Assembly (NCBI RefSeq): GCF_020171725.1
Contig: NZ_JAIVAJ010000006.1
Coordinates: forward strand, 310,001 to 374,000
Reading direction: 5' to 3'
DNA: 64,000 nt
From: Halobacillus litoralis
GTDB taxonomy: Bacteria; Bacillota; Bacilli; Bacillales; Halobacillaceae
Positions 54,605 to 61,036 of the stretch are shown one piece after another. The notes under the pieces are model-generated. The model worked only from the letters and a program-made list of their open reading frames with translations. It searched no databases and had not been told where the DNA came from. The stretch's first letter is position 1; each line of letters opens with the position of its first letter. The position numbers and the translations under genes were made by a program.

Positions 54605-55468
54605 TTATCTTTGCCAGTTTCCATACAGGATCCATGGTTCTTGTACATCATATGCCGATAAGTCCGGGATATTCTTAAAACCTTGGTCGGAAAAGTCAAT
54701 CCAGCAGCCTACGTTCTCAGGGTTGTTCTTCCAATGATCTTGAAGGGTTTCAAAGAATCCAGGCTGTTCATAATGGTCGTTCCAGAAATACTTCACATGG
54801 GAATAGTCATATTTTTTCGTGTCATTGCGGATGATGACAAATCGTTCCCGGTCCGGACTGACGTAAATGCTCGACTCTTCTACATACTCATCTGTAAACA
54901 GCGCTTGATCGTATGGGAACGGATAGTAGCACTCATAAGGGAACATGTCGAGCGCATTCGTCTGTAGAGAGTGGAGCAAGGCGTACTTTTCTTCGAGTGT
55001 TTCGACAGAATGCCATACAGGACCTGGGGTGTGTCCTGTGAGCTTATCAGGCTCCTGCAGCGTCAAGTAGTGAATGACCGGTCCTTGCTCGATGCCGAGC
55101 TTTTGTAAGACACGGCGTGCCGGGATGTTGCCTAAGTGCGTGTTGGCACCGATCCACTCCACATCAGGTACTTGTTTCAGGTGATCGACAATCGGTTGAA
55201 GAAGCTTTGTCGCATGCCCCTGCTTCTGAAAACGGCGGTCGCTGCGCAGGCGGCCGAGCATCGCGAATTTCTTTTGTCCGAATAAGCTGTATCCTGCAAC
55301 GGCAAGCATCTGCCCGTCCTGGAACAAACCGAACAATTCATGTGTATCCGATTCGATCAGGCGGTCATATATACGGACAACATAATCGTCCTCGATCCCT
55401 GTTTCCATGGCGGTCAGGGCGGGTAAATCATCTATTGAAAGCATCTTGACGTGTGCGACTTGTTCCAT
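54605..55468 (-). CDS. GNAT-family acetyltransferase
   Basis: 287 residues. The N-terminal ~150 form a GNAT domain with the acetyl-CoA loop RSDRRFQKQGHATKLL and the NIPARRVLQKLG helix. The C-terminal ~130 residues are rich in Tyr, Phe and Pro and may be a second, degenerate GNAT-like half. Acceptor substrate unknown. It faces away from smpB. Confidence 0.82.
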   Translation of the reverse strand: MEQVAHVKMLSIDDLPALTAMETGIEDDYVVRIYDRLIESDTHELFGLFQDGQMLAVAGYSLFGQKKFAMLGRLRSDRRFQKQGHATKLLQPIVDHLKQVPDVEWIGANTHLGNIPARRVLQKLGIEQGPVIHYLTLQEPDKLTGHTPGPVWHSVETLEEKYALLHSLQTNALDMFPYECYYPFPYDQALFTDEYVEESSIYVSPDRERFVIIRNDTKKYDYSHVKYFWNDHYEQPGFFETLQDHWKNNPENVGCWIDFSDQGFKNIPDLSAYDVQEPWILYGNWQR

Positions 55469-55826
55469 TTGTATCGCTCTCCTCTAATTCGAACTTTTCC
55501 AAAATTATAGTCTCATATCACGAAAGAAAAAGTCCACAAAAATGGCTGATAGGGAGCAAATCGAGAACTGGCTGCTTTACCATTCGACCTCCTTCCTTGG
55601 AAAGAGAATCTGAGTGTAAGTCATTGTATAGGAAGGAAGGTTTCAATAAGGTACATCGTGAGATCCCGGAAGGCGAAGCTCACAGTACCCCAAGGAAAGC
55701 GATCGATTCCCCCGACCTCCTCGGTCTCCCAATCAGTAGTGGAAAACGAGAACGCAAGAGGATGAATTGGAAATCACGTCATCATTTGATAAAATAGAAG
55801 CTACGCAATAGAGGAGGAAGACCGTT
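55469..55826. other. 358-nt intergenic region between the GNAT gene and smpB
   Basis: No supported gene. An inverted repeat of about 11 bp (CCTCCTTCCTT near 55589 with AGGAAGGAAGG near 55631) encloses roughly 30 nt. A GC-richer stretch at 55665-55760 contains GGAAAGCGA and CGACCTCCTCGGTCTCC, reminiscent of the element after yvlD. GATAAAAT at 55788-55795 could be the smpB -10. Confidence 0.4.
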
Positions 55827-56291
55827 ATGCCAAGAGGACACGGGAAGACAATCGCACAAAACAAAAAAGCAAGACATGACTTTGCCATTGAAGAAACCTT
55901 TGAAGCTGGAATTGTGCTTCAAGGTACCGAAATCAAGTCGATCCGTAATGGAAGAATCAACTTGAAAGACAGCTTTGCCCGGATAAATAAGGGAGAAGTA
56001 TTTTTGCACAATATGCATATTTCTCCATACGAGCAGGGTAATATTTACAACCATGAACCGACGCGCGCCCGCAAGCTTCTTCTGCATCGTAAAGAGATCA
56101 ACCAGCTGATCGGCCAAACCCAGCAGAAAGGTTATTCGCTCGTGCCGTTGAAAGTTTACATTAAGAATGGTGTGGCGAAAGTGTTGATTGGACTTGGACG
56201 AGGTAAGAAGAAGTATGACAAGCGTGAAGATCTGAAACGCAAGCAGCAAAACCGCGAGATTGACCGCGCGATTAAGGACAGCTTACGTTAG
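55827..56291 (+). CDS. smpB: SsrA-binding protein
   Basis: 154 residues. Needed for tmRNA binding and delivery to stalled ribosomes. [23 protein letters not shown] and a basic tail ([17 protein letters not shown]) are typical. GAGGAGGAAG precedes the ATG. The ssrA gene follows by 90 nt. Confidence 0.97.
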   Translation: MPRGHGKTIAQNKKARHDFAIEETFEAGIVLQGTEIKSIRNGRINLKDSFARINKGEVFLHNMHISPYEQGNIYNHEPTRARKLLLHRKEINQLIGQTQQKGYSLVPLKVYIKNGVAKVLIGLGRGKKKYDKREDLKRKQQNREIDRAIKDSLR

Positions 56292-56293
56292 AC

Positions 56294-56321
56294 TTGAAAT
56301 TCGTCATGATTGTGCTATAAT
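56294..56321 (+). promoter_or_regulatory. Promoter of ssrA
   Basis: TTGAAA (56294-56299), 16-nt spacer, TATAAT (56316-56321) with TG one base before it. Confidence 0.88.
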
Positions 56322-56381
56322 ATTAATTGTCGCTTGAAGCGGCACACGCACAAGAGCTTGACGCTCTGTTTTAATCCTAAC

Positions 56382-56744
56382 GGGGACGTTACGGATTCGA
56401 CGGGGATAGGTCGAGCTCGGGTCGCAAGTCGAGGCGACGACTCGTAAACCGTCATTTGCCTAAATATAACTGGCGAATCTAACGAAAACCTAGCTGTAGC
56501 TGCGTAAGTAGTCTATAGCTGATCCTTCCTGGTATCGCCCATGTGCTAGATGAAGGGTCTCAAACTGAAGTGGGCTACGCGTTCTTCCACCGCCTGAGGA
56601 AGGACGAAGAGACTAATCAGGCTAGCACCTTGGAAGCCTGTCGATAGGTCGAAGAGGCTGCGAAATATAATATATCGACTACGCTTGTAGAAGCCCGAGT
56701 GCCGATATCTCCGGACGTGGGTTCGACTCCCACCGTCTCCACCA
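56382..56744 (+). ncRNA. ssrA: Transfer-messenger RNA
   Basis: 363 nt. The 5' end GGGGACG pairs with CGTCTCC before an encoded ACCA, forming the alanine-tRNA-like end; GGGTTCGACTCCC is the T arm. The tag frame starts at GGC 56472 and ends with TAA at 56505-56507, encoding GESNENLAVAA (after the tRNA-borne Ala). This keeps the LAVAA/ALAA-type end recognised by Clp proteases but is shorter than the 14 codons of B. subtilis. Confidence 0.97.
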
Positions 56745-56768
56745 ATACATACTATTGGTGGTTTTTTT
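56739..56768 (+). terminator. Terminator of ssrA
   Basis: Stem CCACCAATA / TATTGGTGG with a 5-nt loop and seven Ts. Its left arm includes the mature CCA end, so processing must separate them. Confidence 0.9.
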
Positions 56769-56822
56769 ATGCCTTAAGGTTCTGTTTCTTAAAACTTTCT
56801 TCCACTTATCTAAAATAAATCG

Positions 56823-56864
56823 AGACCAAATCCAAGTAGAGAACTGGATTTGGTCTTTTTTTAG
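56823..56864 (+). terminator. Second, orphan terminator upstream of arsR
   Basis: 12-bp stem AGACCAAATCCA / TGGATTTGGTCT with a 9-nt loop and seven Ts. Nothing is encoded between it and the ssrA terminator, so it may be a back-up terminator that insulates the ars operon. Confidence 0.85.
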
Positions 56865-56879
56865 GAAATAAATCCCCTG

Positions 56880-56908
56880 TTGCATATATAAGCATATACT
56901 TATATACT
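56880..56908 (+). promoter_or_regulatory. Promoter and ArsR operator of arsR-arsB-arsC
   Basis: TTGCAT (56880-56885), 17-nt spacer, TATACT (56903-56908). The spacer and -10 form a perfect inverted repeat TATATAAG-N6-CTTATATA (56885-56906), typical of ArsR/SmtB operators. Confidence 0.82.
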
Positions 56909-56926
56909 GATTGTCGAGGTGATGTT

Positions 56927-57274
56927 ATGGAGAAAGCTGCAATCGAGTTAGAAGCCACTGCCAGAACATTGAAGCTGTTAGGAGATAATACGAGACTTAC
57001 TGTGATGGGTCTCTTGAAAGATAGTGAATGCTGTGTTTGTGAATTTGTTGAAGTTCTGAAAATGAGCCAGCCTTCCGTAAGCCAGCATCTGAGAAAGCTT
57101 AGAGATGCTGGACTTGTAAAAGAAAGAAGAAAAGGACAGTGGATTTTTTATTCGCTGAATACAGAACATGAAACATACCCGGTGATCAGGCACGTGTTAG
57201 AACAGATACCGGATCAAAAGGAAAAATTAAGAGCGTTGGAGGAAGCAGGATTGCGTATCCAATGCGACGTGTAG
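56927..57274 (+). CDS. arsR: ArsR-family arsenic-responsive repressor (first copy)
   Basis: 115-residue winged-helix repressor. Recognition helix [19 protein letters not shown]; metalloid site ECCVCEF with Cys35, Cys36 and Cys38 at the start of that helix region, as in arsenite sensors. GAGGTGATG precedes the ATG. Binding of arsenite or antimonite should release it from the operator at 56885. Confidence 0.9.
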   Translation: MEKAAIELEATARTLKLLGDNTRLTVMGLLKDSECCVCEFVEVLKMSQPSVSQHLRKLRDAGLVKERRKGQWIFYSLNTEHETYPVIRHVLEQIPDQKEKLRALEEAGLRIQCDV

Positions 57275-57284
57275 GGGGATTCAT

Positions 57285-58580
57285 TTGAATTTGGCTATTA
57301 TAGCAACGATTATTTTTGTACTTACTTTAATTTTTGTCATTTGGCAGCCGAAGAATTTAGGGATCGGTTGGTCTGCCTGTGCAGGGGCGATCCTTGCCTT
57401 GATCTTCGGAGTGGTAGATTTTCAGGATGTTCTTGAAGTAACGAATATCGTCTGGAATGCAACTCTTGCCTTTATCGCCATCATTATCATCTCTTTAATT
57501 CTTGATGAGATCGGGTTCTTCGAATGGGCGGCTCTTCATATGGCGCGTGTAGCTAAAGGGGACGGGAAGCGGATGTTCATCTACGTCACGCTGCTTGGAG
57601 CTGTTGTAGCTGCGTTGTTTGCAAACGATGGTGCCGCGCTGATTCTAACACCGATCGTCTTGGCGATGGTGCGTAATTTGAACTTCAAGGAAGCCATGAT
57701 TTTACCCTTTATTATGGCAAGTGGCTTTATCGCGGATACGACCTCTTTACCTTTGATTGTGAGTAACTTGGTCAACATTGTATCAGCAGACTTCTTTGAT
57801 ATCGGATTTATCGAATATGCTTCACGTATGATCGTACCGAACTTTTTCTCATTAGGAGCAAGTATTCTTGTGTTGTTCATATTTTTCCGAAAAGATATTC
57901 CGAAACAGTATGACCTTTCGCAACTTAAAAAGCCGAAAGAGGCGATACAGGACCACAAGATGTTCCGCCTTTCCTGGGGAGTACTGGCGGTGCTACTAAT
58001 CGGATACTTCGCGAGTGAGCCACTGCATATTCCGGTTTCCATCATCGCGGGGGTTGTTGCGATTTTCTTCTTGATGATGGCCAGGCGCAGTTCAGCTGTG
58101 AAAACGGGTGAAGTCATTAAAGGAGCTCCGTGGGCGATCGTCTTCTTCTCCATAGGAATGTATGTGGTCGTATACGGCCTTAGAAACGTAGGCTTAACGG
58201 ATGTACTTGCGAGTATCATCCAGGCAACAGCCAATCAAGGGTTATTTGTTGGAACGATCTCAATGGGATTCATTGCAGCGATTCTATCTTCCATTATGAA
58301 TAACATGCCTACTGTCATGATTGACGCTCTCGCCATCGCTGACACGAACACAACGGGTACGATGAGAGAGGCACTGATCTATGCCAATGTCATCGGCTCT
58401 GATTTAGGACCTAAGATTACGCCAATTGGTTCCTTAGCAACGTTGTTGTGGCTCCATGTCTTATCTCAAAAAGGGATGAAAATCTCTTGGGGATACTATT
58501 TTAAAGTCGGAGTGATTCTAACCGTTCCGACGTTGTTCATTACGTTAGTCGGCCTTTACTTATGGCTGCTAATTATATAA
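57285..58580 (+). CDS. arsB: Arsenite efflux permease ArsB
   Basis: 431 residues with about 12 membrane helices, ion-transporter superfamily. [18 protein letters not shown] and [13 protein letters not shown] are characteristic of ArsB. TTG start after AGGGGGA, 10 nt after arsR. No arsA ATPase is seen, so it should run on the proton-motive force. Confidence 0.93.
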   Translation: MNLAIIATIIFVLTLIFVIWQPKNLGIGWSACAGAILALIFGVVDFQDVLEVTNIVWNATLAFIAIIIISLILDEIGFFEWAALHMARVAKGDGKRMFIYVTLLGAVVAALFANDGAALILTPIVLAMVRNLNFKEAMILPFIMASGFIADTTSLPLIVSNLVNIVSADFFDIGFIEYASRMIVPNFFSLGASILVLFIFFRKDIPKQYDLSQLKKPKEAIQDHKMFRLSWGVLAVLLIGYFASEPLHIPVSIIAGVVAIFFLMMARRSSAVKTGEVIKGAPWAIVFFSIGMYVVVYGLRNVGLTDVLASIIQATANQGLFVGTISMGFIAAILSSIMNNMPTVMIDALAIADTNTTGTMREALIYANVIGSDLGPKITPIGSLATLLWLHVLSQKGMKISWGYYFKVGVILTVPTLFITLVGLYLWLLII

Positions 58581-58609
58581 TTATTTTTTGAATAAAGGAG
58601 AAATGAATC

Positions 58610-59029
58610 ATGTCTAATAAACCAGTTATTTACTTTCTATGTACAGGGAACTCTTGCCGTAGTCAAATGGCAGAAGGGTTCGGAAAAAAATATTTAGGGG
58701 ATAAATTTGATGTTCGTTCTGCTGGAATTGAAGCACACGGACTTAATCCGAATGCTGTTAAAGCGATGAAGGAAGTGGATGTAGATATTACAGACCAGAC
58801 TTCTGACATCATCGATCCTGATATTTTAAATAACGCAGCCTTTGCGATCACGCTTTGTGGGGACGCGAATGATAAGTGCCCGATGACGCCAGCGCATGTT
58901 ACCCGTTTCCACTGGGGATTCGATGACCCGGCTAAAGCAGAAGGAACAGATGAAGAGAAATGGGCTGTCTTCCAGCGTGTACGTGATCAGATTGCTGAGC
59001 GTATCAAGCAGTTTGCGGAAGAGCAATAA
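58610..59029 (+). CDS. arsC: Arsenate reductase, thioredoxin-dependent
   Basis: 139 residues, low-molecular-weight phosphatase fold. P-loop CTGNSCRS with nucleophile Cys11 and Arg17, and the shuttle pair Cys83 and Cys90 ([11 protein letters not shown]), as in the B. subtilis enzyme. Reduces arsenate to arsenite for ArsB. AAAGGAG precedes the ATG. Electrons would come from thioredoxin and the trxB product. Confidence 0.95.
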   Translation: MSNKPVIYFLCTGNSCRSQMAEGFGKKYLGDKFDVRSAGIEAHGLNPNAVKAMKEVDVDITDQTSDIIDPDILNNAAFAITLCGDANDKCPMTPAHVTRFHWGFDDPAKAEGTDEEKWAVFQRVRDQIAERIKQFAEEQ

Positions 59030-59033
59030 GAGT

Positions 59034-59072
59034 GAAGAGCCAAGGCAAGTTTTGCCTTGGCTCTTTTTTGTT
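59034..59072 (+). terminator. Terminator of arsR-arsB-arsC
   Basis: Stem AGAGCCAAGGCAA / TTGCCTTGGCTCT with a small T-rich loop and a T run. Confidence 0.93.
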
Positions 59073-59076
59073 GTAA

Positions 59077-59100
59077 TTAAATCAAATTTTTTTGATTTAA
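59077..59100. promoter_or_regulatory. Distal ArsR-type operator
   Basis: Perfect 10-bp inverted repeat TTAAATCAAA-TTTT-TTTGATTTAA just upstream of the -35 of the second ars unit. Confidence 0.7.
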
Positions 59101-59103
59101 TAA

Positions 59104-59132
59104 TTGACTTTTGCTTTTGGTAAATGTATCCT
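59104..59132 (+). promoter_or_regulatory. Promoter of the second ars unit
   Basis: TTGACT (59104-59109), 17-nt spacer, TATCCT (59127-59132). It is flanked on both sides by ATCAA/TTGAT repeats. Confidence 0.55.
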
Positions 59133-59158
59133 TTGATTTACATCAAAAAAAATTGATG
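59132..59158. promoter_or_regulatory. Proximal ArsR-type operator cluster
   Basis: Two overlapping inverted repeats: TTTGAT-TTAC-ATCAAA (59132-59147) and CATCAA-N6-TTGATG (59141-59158). The second is immediately upstream of the AAAGGAGAG ribosome-binding site of the next gene. Confidence 0.65.
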
Positions 59159-59175
59159 AAAGGAGAGAACATCAT

Positions 59176-59493
59176 ATGAAGAAAGAAATACAAGCAACAG
59201 ATGTGTCATTAGATCAAACATTCAGCATGTACAAGAACAAATTTAAAGCATTAGCTGATGAAAGAAGGCTCCATATCCTTCATGAGATCACCGAAGCTGG
59301 AGAGGTCTGCGTATGTGACTTATCAGAAAAGCTTCATCTTCCGCAATCCAAACTCTCTTACCATTTAAAGATTCTTGTTGATGCGAACCTCATCCACAAG
59401 GAGACACAAGGGACGTGGAGTTACTATAGGTTGAACCATGATGAAATGAATCACCTTTTATCTGAAGAGTTATGTTGTTTATTTAGAAAATAA
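59176..59493 (+). CDS. ArsR-family repressor (second copy)
   Basis: 105 residues. Winged helix with LPQSKLSYHLKILVDANLI; metalloid site EVCVCDL (Cys45, Cys47) and an extra Cys100-Cys101 pair near the C-terminus. Clearly different in sequence from the repressor at 56927, so not a recent duplication. Likely regulator of the repeats ATCAA-N-TTGAT around it. AAAGGAGAG precedes the ATG. Confidence 0.88.
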   Translation: MKKEIQATDVSLDQTFSMYKNKFKALADERRLHILHEITEAGEVCVCDLSEKLHLPQSKLSYHLKILVDANLIHKETQGTWSYYRLNHDEMNHLLSEELCCLFRK

Positions 59494-59510
59494 ATTTTTT
59501 TACTTAATAC

Positions 59511-59526
59511 ATCAAAAAAAATTGAT
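59511..59526. promoter_or_regulatory. Operator-like repeat before the CCCC microprotein gene
   Basis: ATCAA-N6(all A)-TTGAT, identical in core to the repeat at 59142-59157, again just before a ribosome-binding site (AAAGGGA). Confidence 0.6.
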
Positions 59527-59541
59527 TAAAGGGATGCTCAT

Positions 59542-59709
59542 ATGAATTCAGATTTAATTAAATTGAAACAGCAGGAAATGAAATCAACCATTTATCGATA
59601 CCGTCAAACGGAAAAGAAAGTCAGGAGCCGTTCTTCTTTGTTCACTCGTCAGCCTGCCTTCCAACCTTTCTTGCAAGACAAACAAAAAGAAGTTTGCTGT
59701 TGCTGCTAG
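59542..59709 (+). CDS. 55-residue microprotein ending in four cysteines
   Basis: Starts MNSDLIKLKQQEMKS, is strongly basic in the middle (RYRQTEKKVRSRSS), and ends KEVCCCC before the stop. No membrane helix. AAAGGGA lies about 9 nt before the ATG. It sits between arsR copy two and arsP, with ATCAA/TTGAT repeats on both sides, so it should be expressed with them. A terminal Cys cluster suggests binding of a soft metalloid, perhaps handing it to ArsP or to the repressor; that is inference. I know no family for it. Confidence 0.68.
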   Translation: MNSDLIKLKQQEMKSTIYRYRQTEKKVRSRSSLFTRQPAFQPFLQDKQKEVCCCC

Positions 59710-59731
59710 GTTTTATATTTTTTAATTCATT

Positions 59732-59748
59732 AATCAAAAAAATTGATT
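59732..59748. promoter_or_regulatory. Operator-like repeat before the ArsP gene
   Basis: AATCAA-N5(all A)-TTGATT, one base shorter in the centre than the other copies, directly before AAAGGAGTG. Confidence 0.6.
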
Positions 59749-59763
59749 TAAAGGAGTGAGGGT

Positions 59764-60630
59764 ATGGAAGAAGTGGTACATAGTTTCTTCAGTATTGCGC
59801 TGGAGCTTACACTGCTATTTGTAGGAGTATCATTTGCCATAAATTTATTGCAAGGATTTATTCCGTATAAACGAATGGAGGAGCTATTAGATAAAAGTCA
59901 TCCTCTCGTTAGTGCCGGGATTGCTATTGGCTTTGCTTTTGTTACACCTTTTTGTTCCTGCTCCACAATACCGATTGTCGTCAATTTACTAAGAAATCGT
60001 GTCAGGTTCTCAATCGTCATGATATTCTTGTTTGCTTCACCTGTCTTAGACCTCACGATCCTCACCTTGATGACAGCGATTCTCGGCTGGAAAGTATCTT
60101 TAACATACTCGATCGTCACAATTGTGCTTTCGACTATAATCGGCTTCTCCTTGAGTGCACTGGGTTTCCGCGACCAATTGAAAAATGTGCTGGTCGAAAA
60201 CTTCTCCTATCCTGAAACAAAGAAACTAAATATCAGATACGCTTTTTCGGAAACGTGGACGCTCATGAGGACAGTGTATCCATTCCTTTTGATCGGGGCA
60301 GGGATTGGCTCCATTATTCACGGCTCAATCCCAAGTGAATGGATTTCAACCTATATGGGAGGCGAGAACTGGTGGCTCGTTCCCATTGCGGCCATTATCG
60401 GGATCCCGTTATATATACGTTTGGCTACGATGATCCCTCTGTCGCAGATCTTAATTGCGAAAGGAATGGCGCTGGGTCCTGTTATGGCACTCATGATCGC
60501 TTCGGCGGGAGCGAGCTTGCCGGAGGTGACCCTGCTCCACAGTATCTTCAAACGAAAGTTAGTGTTTGCGTTTGTCACTTCCGTTCTTATGATGTCTACA
60601 ATCTCGGGATTCTTATTTTATCTTATTTAA
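59764..60630 (+). CDS. arsP: ArsP-like permease (DUF318)
   Basis: 288 residues, about eight membrane helices. The conserved TPFCSCSTIPI (Cys64, Cys66) is the hallmark of DUF318/ArsP permeases, some of which export trivalent organoarsenicals. AAAGGAGTG precedes the ATG. The arsenic role is supported by the adjacent ArsR gene; which species it exports cannot be told. Confidence 0.82.
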   Translation: MEEVVHSFFSIALELTLLFVGVSFAINLLQGFIPYKRMEELLDKSHPLVSAGIAIGFAFVTPFCSCSTIPIVVNLLRNRVRFSIVMIFLFASPVLDLTILTLMTAILGWKVSLTYSIVTIVLSTIIGFSLSALGFRDQLKNVLVENFSYPETKKLNIRYAFSETWTLMRTVYPFLLIGAGIGSIIHGSIPSEWISTYMGGENWWLVPIAAIIGIPLYIRLATMIPLSQILIAKGMALGPVMALMIASAGASLPEVTLLHSIFKRKLVFAFVTSVLMMSTISGFLFYLI

Positions 60631-60645
60631 AAGGAGTGCATGGAT

Positions 60646-60777
60646 ATGAATTGGTTAAGAAAATGGCTAGGGTCGAAAGAAGAGAAGGATTGCTGTAAAG
60701 TGCAGATCAAAGAAGTAGAGGGTAAAGGGAGGGAAGAGAACAATGAAAGTGAGACGGGTGGACCTCGAACAAGGTAA
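60646..60777 (+). CDS. 43-residue microprotein with a CC motif
   Basis: MNWLRKWLGSKEEKDCCKVQ then IKEVEGKGREE and a polar tail. AAAGGAGTGCATGG lies upstream; an ATG at 60640 would add two residues. It starts 15 nt after arsP. The amphipathic N-terminus followed by a DCC pair suggests a membrane-associated, thiol-binding peptide. Small DCCK-containing ORFs near arsenic genes seem familiar to me, but I cannot name a family. Confidence 0.6.
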   Translation: MNWLRKWLGSKEEKDCCKVQIKEVEGKGREENNESETGGPRTR

Positions 60778-60895
60778 GGAACTCCTGATCAAGTTTCAAA
60801 AAGATACGGAAAGAATAAGCGTTGGAACAGACGAACACTTTAATAAGGTTGATTACTCAAAAAGGATTGAAAGAAGGCTTCTTCAACAACAGTAA
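60743..60895 (+). CDS. 50-residue microprotein at the end of the ars unit
   Basis: Begins MKVRRVDLEQGKELLIKF and ends RIERRLLQQQ. Soluble and charged with no cysteine. It overlaps the 43-residue ORF by 35 nt in another frame; GGGAGGGAAGAG lies 6-10 nt upstream of its ATG. The good site argues for translation. No terminator is obvious after it. Confidence 0.5.
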   Translation: MKVRRVDLEQGKELLIKFQKDTERISVGTDEHFNKVDYSKRIERRLLQQQ

Positions 60896-60994
60896 GAACA
60901 AAATTGGCTCATGGCGAAGAGAATTTAACTTACATTCGTTTTGTGACTTCTGATATAAGACGTATGTAACTAGCCGTAAAAACTTGACAAAGCT

Positions 60995-61036
60995 CAGCCA
61001 TGCCAAAAAGTAATCCTCTACCTTTTGGCGTGGCTG
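60995..61036 (-). other. Long hairpin over the 3' end of the HD-GYP gene
   Basis: CAGCCATGCCAAAAAG (60995-61010) pairs with CCTTTTGGCGTGGCTG (61021-61036); the stop codon is in the loop. No proper T run follows on the minus strand, so it is terminator-like only. Confidence 0.45.

Noticed and set aside
55453-55797. Open frame of 114 codons between the GNAT gene and smpB
   Set aside because: No ribosome-binding site, low-complexity basic composition, and it begins antisense to the GNAT start. Treated as intergenic.
56679-56885. Minus-strand frame over the 3' end of tmRNA
   Set aside because: It is the complement of the tRNA-like domain and two terminators, a common false gene.
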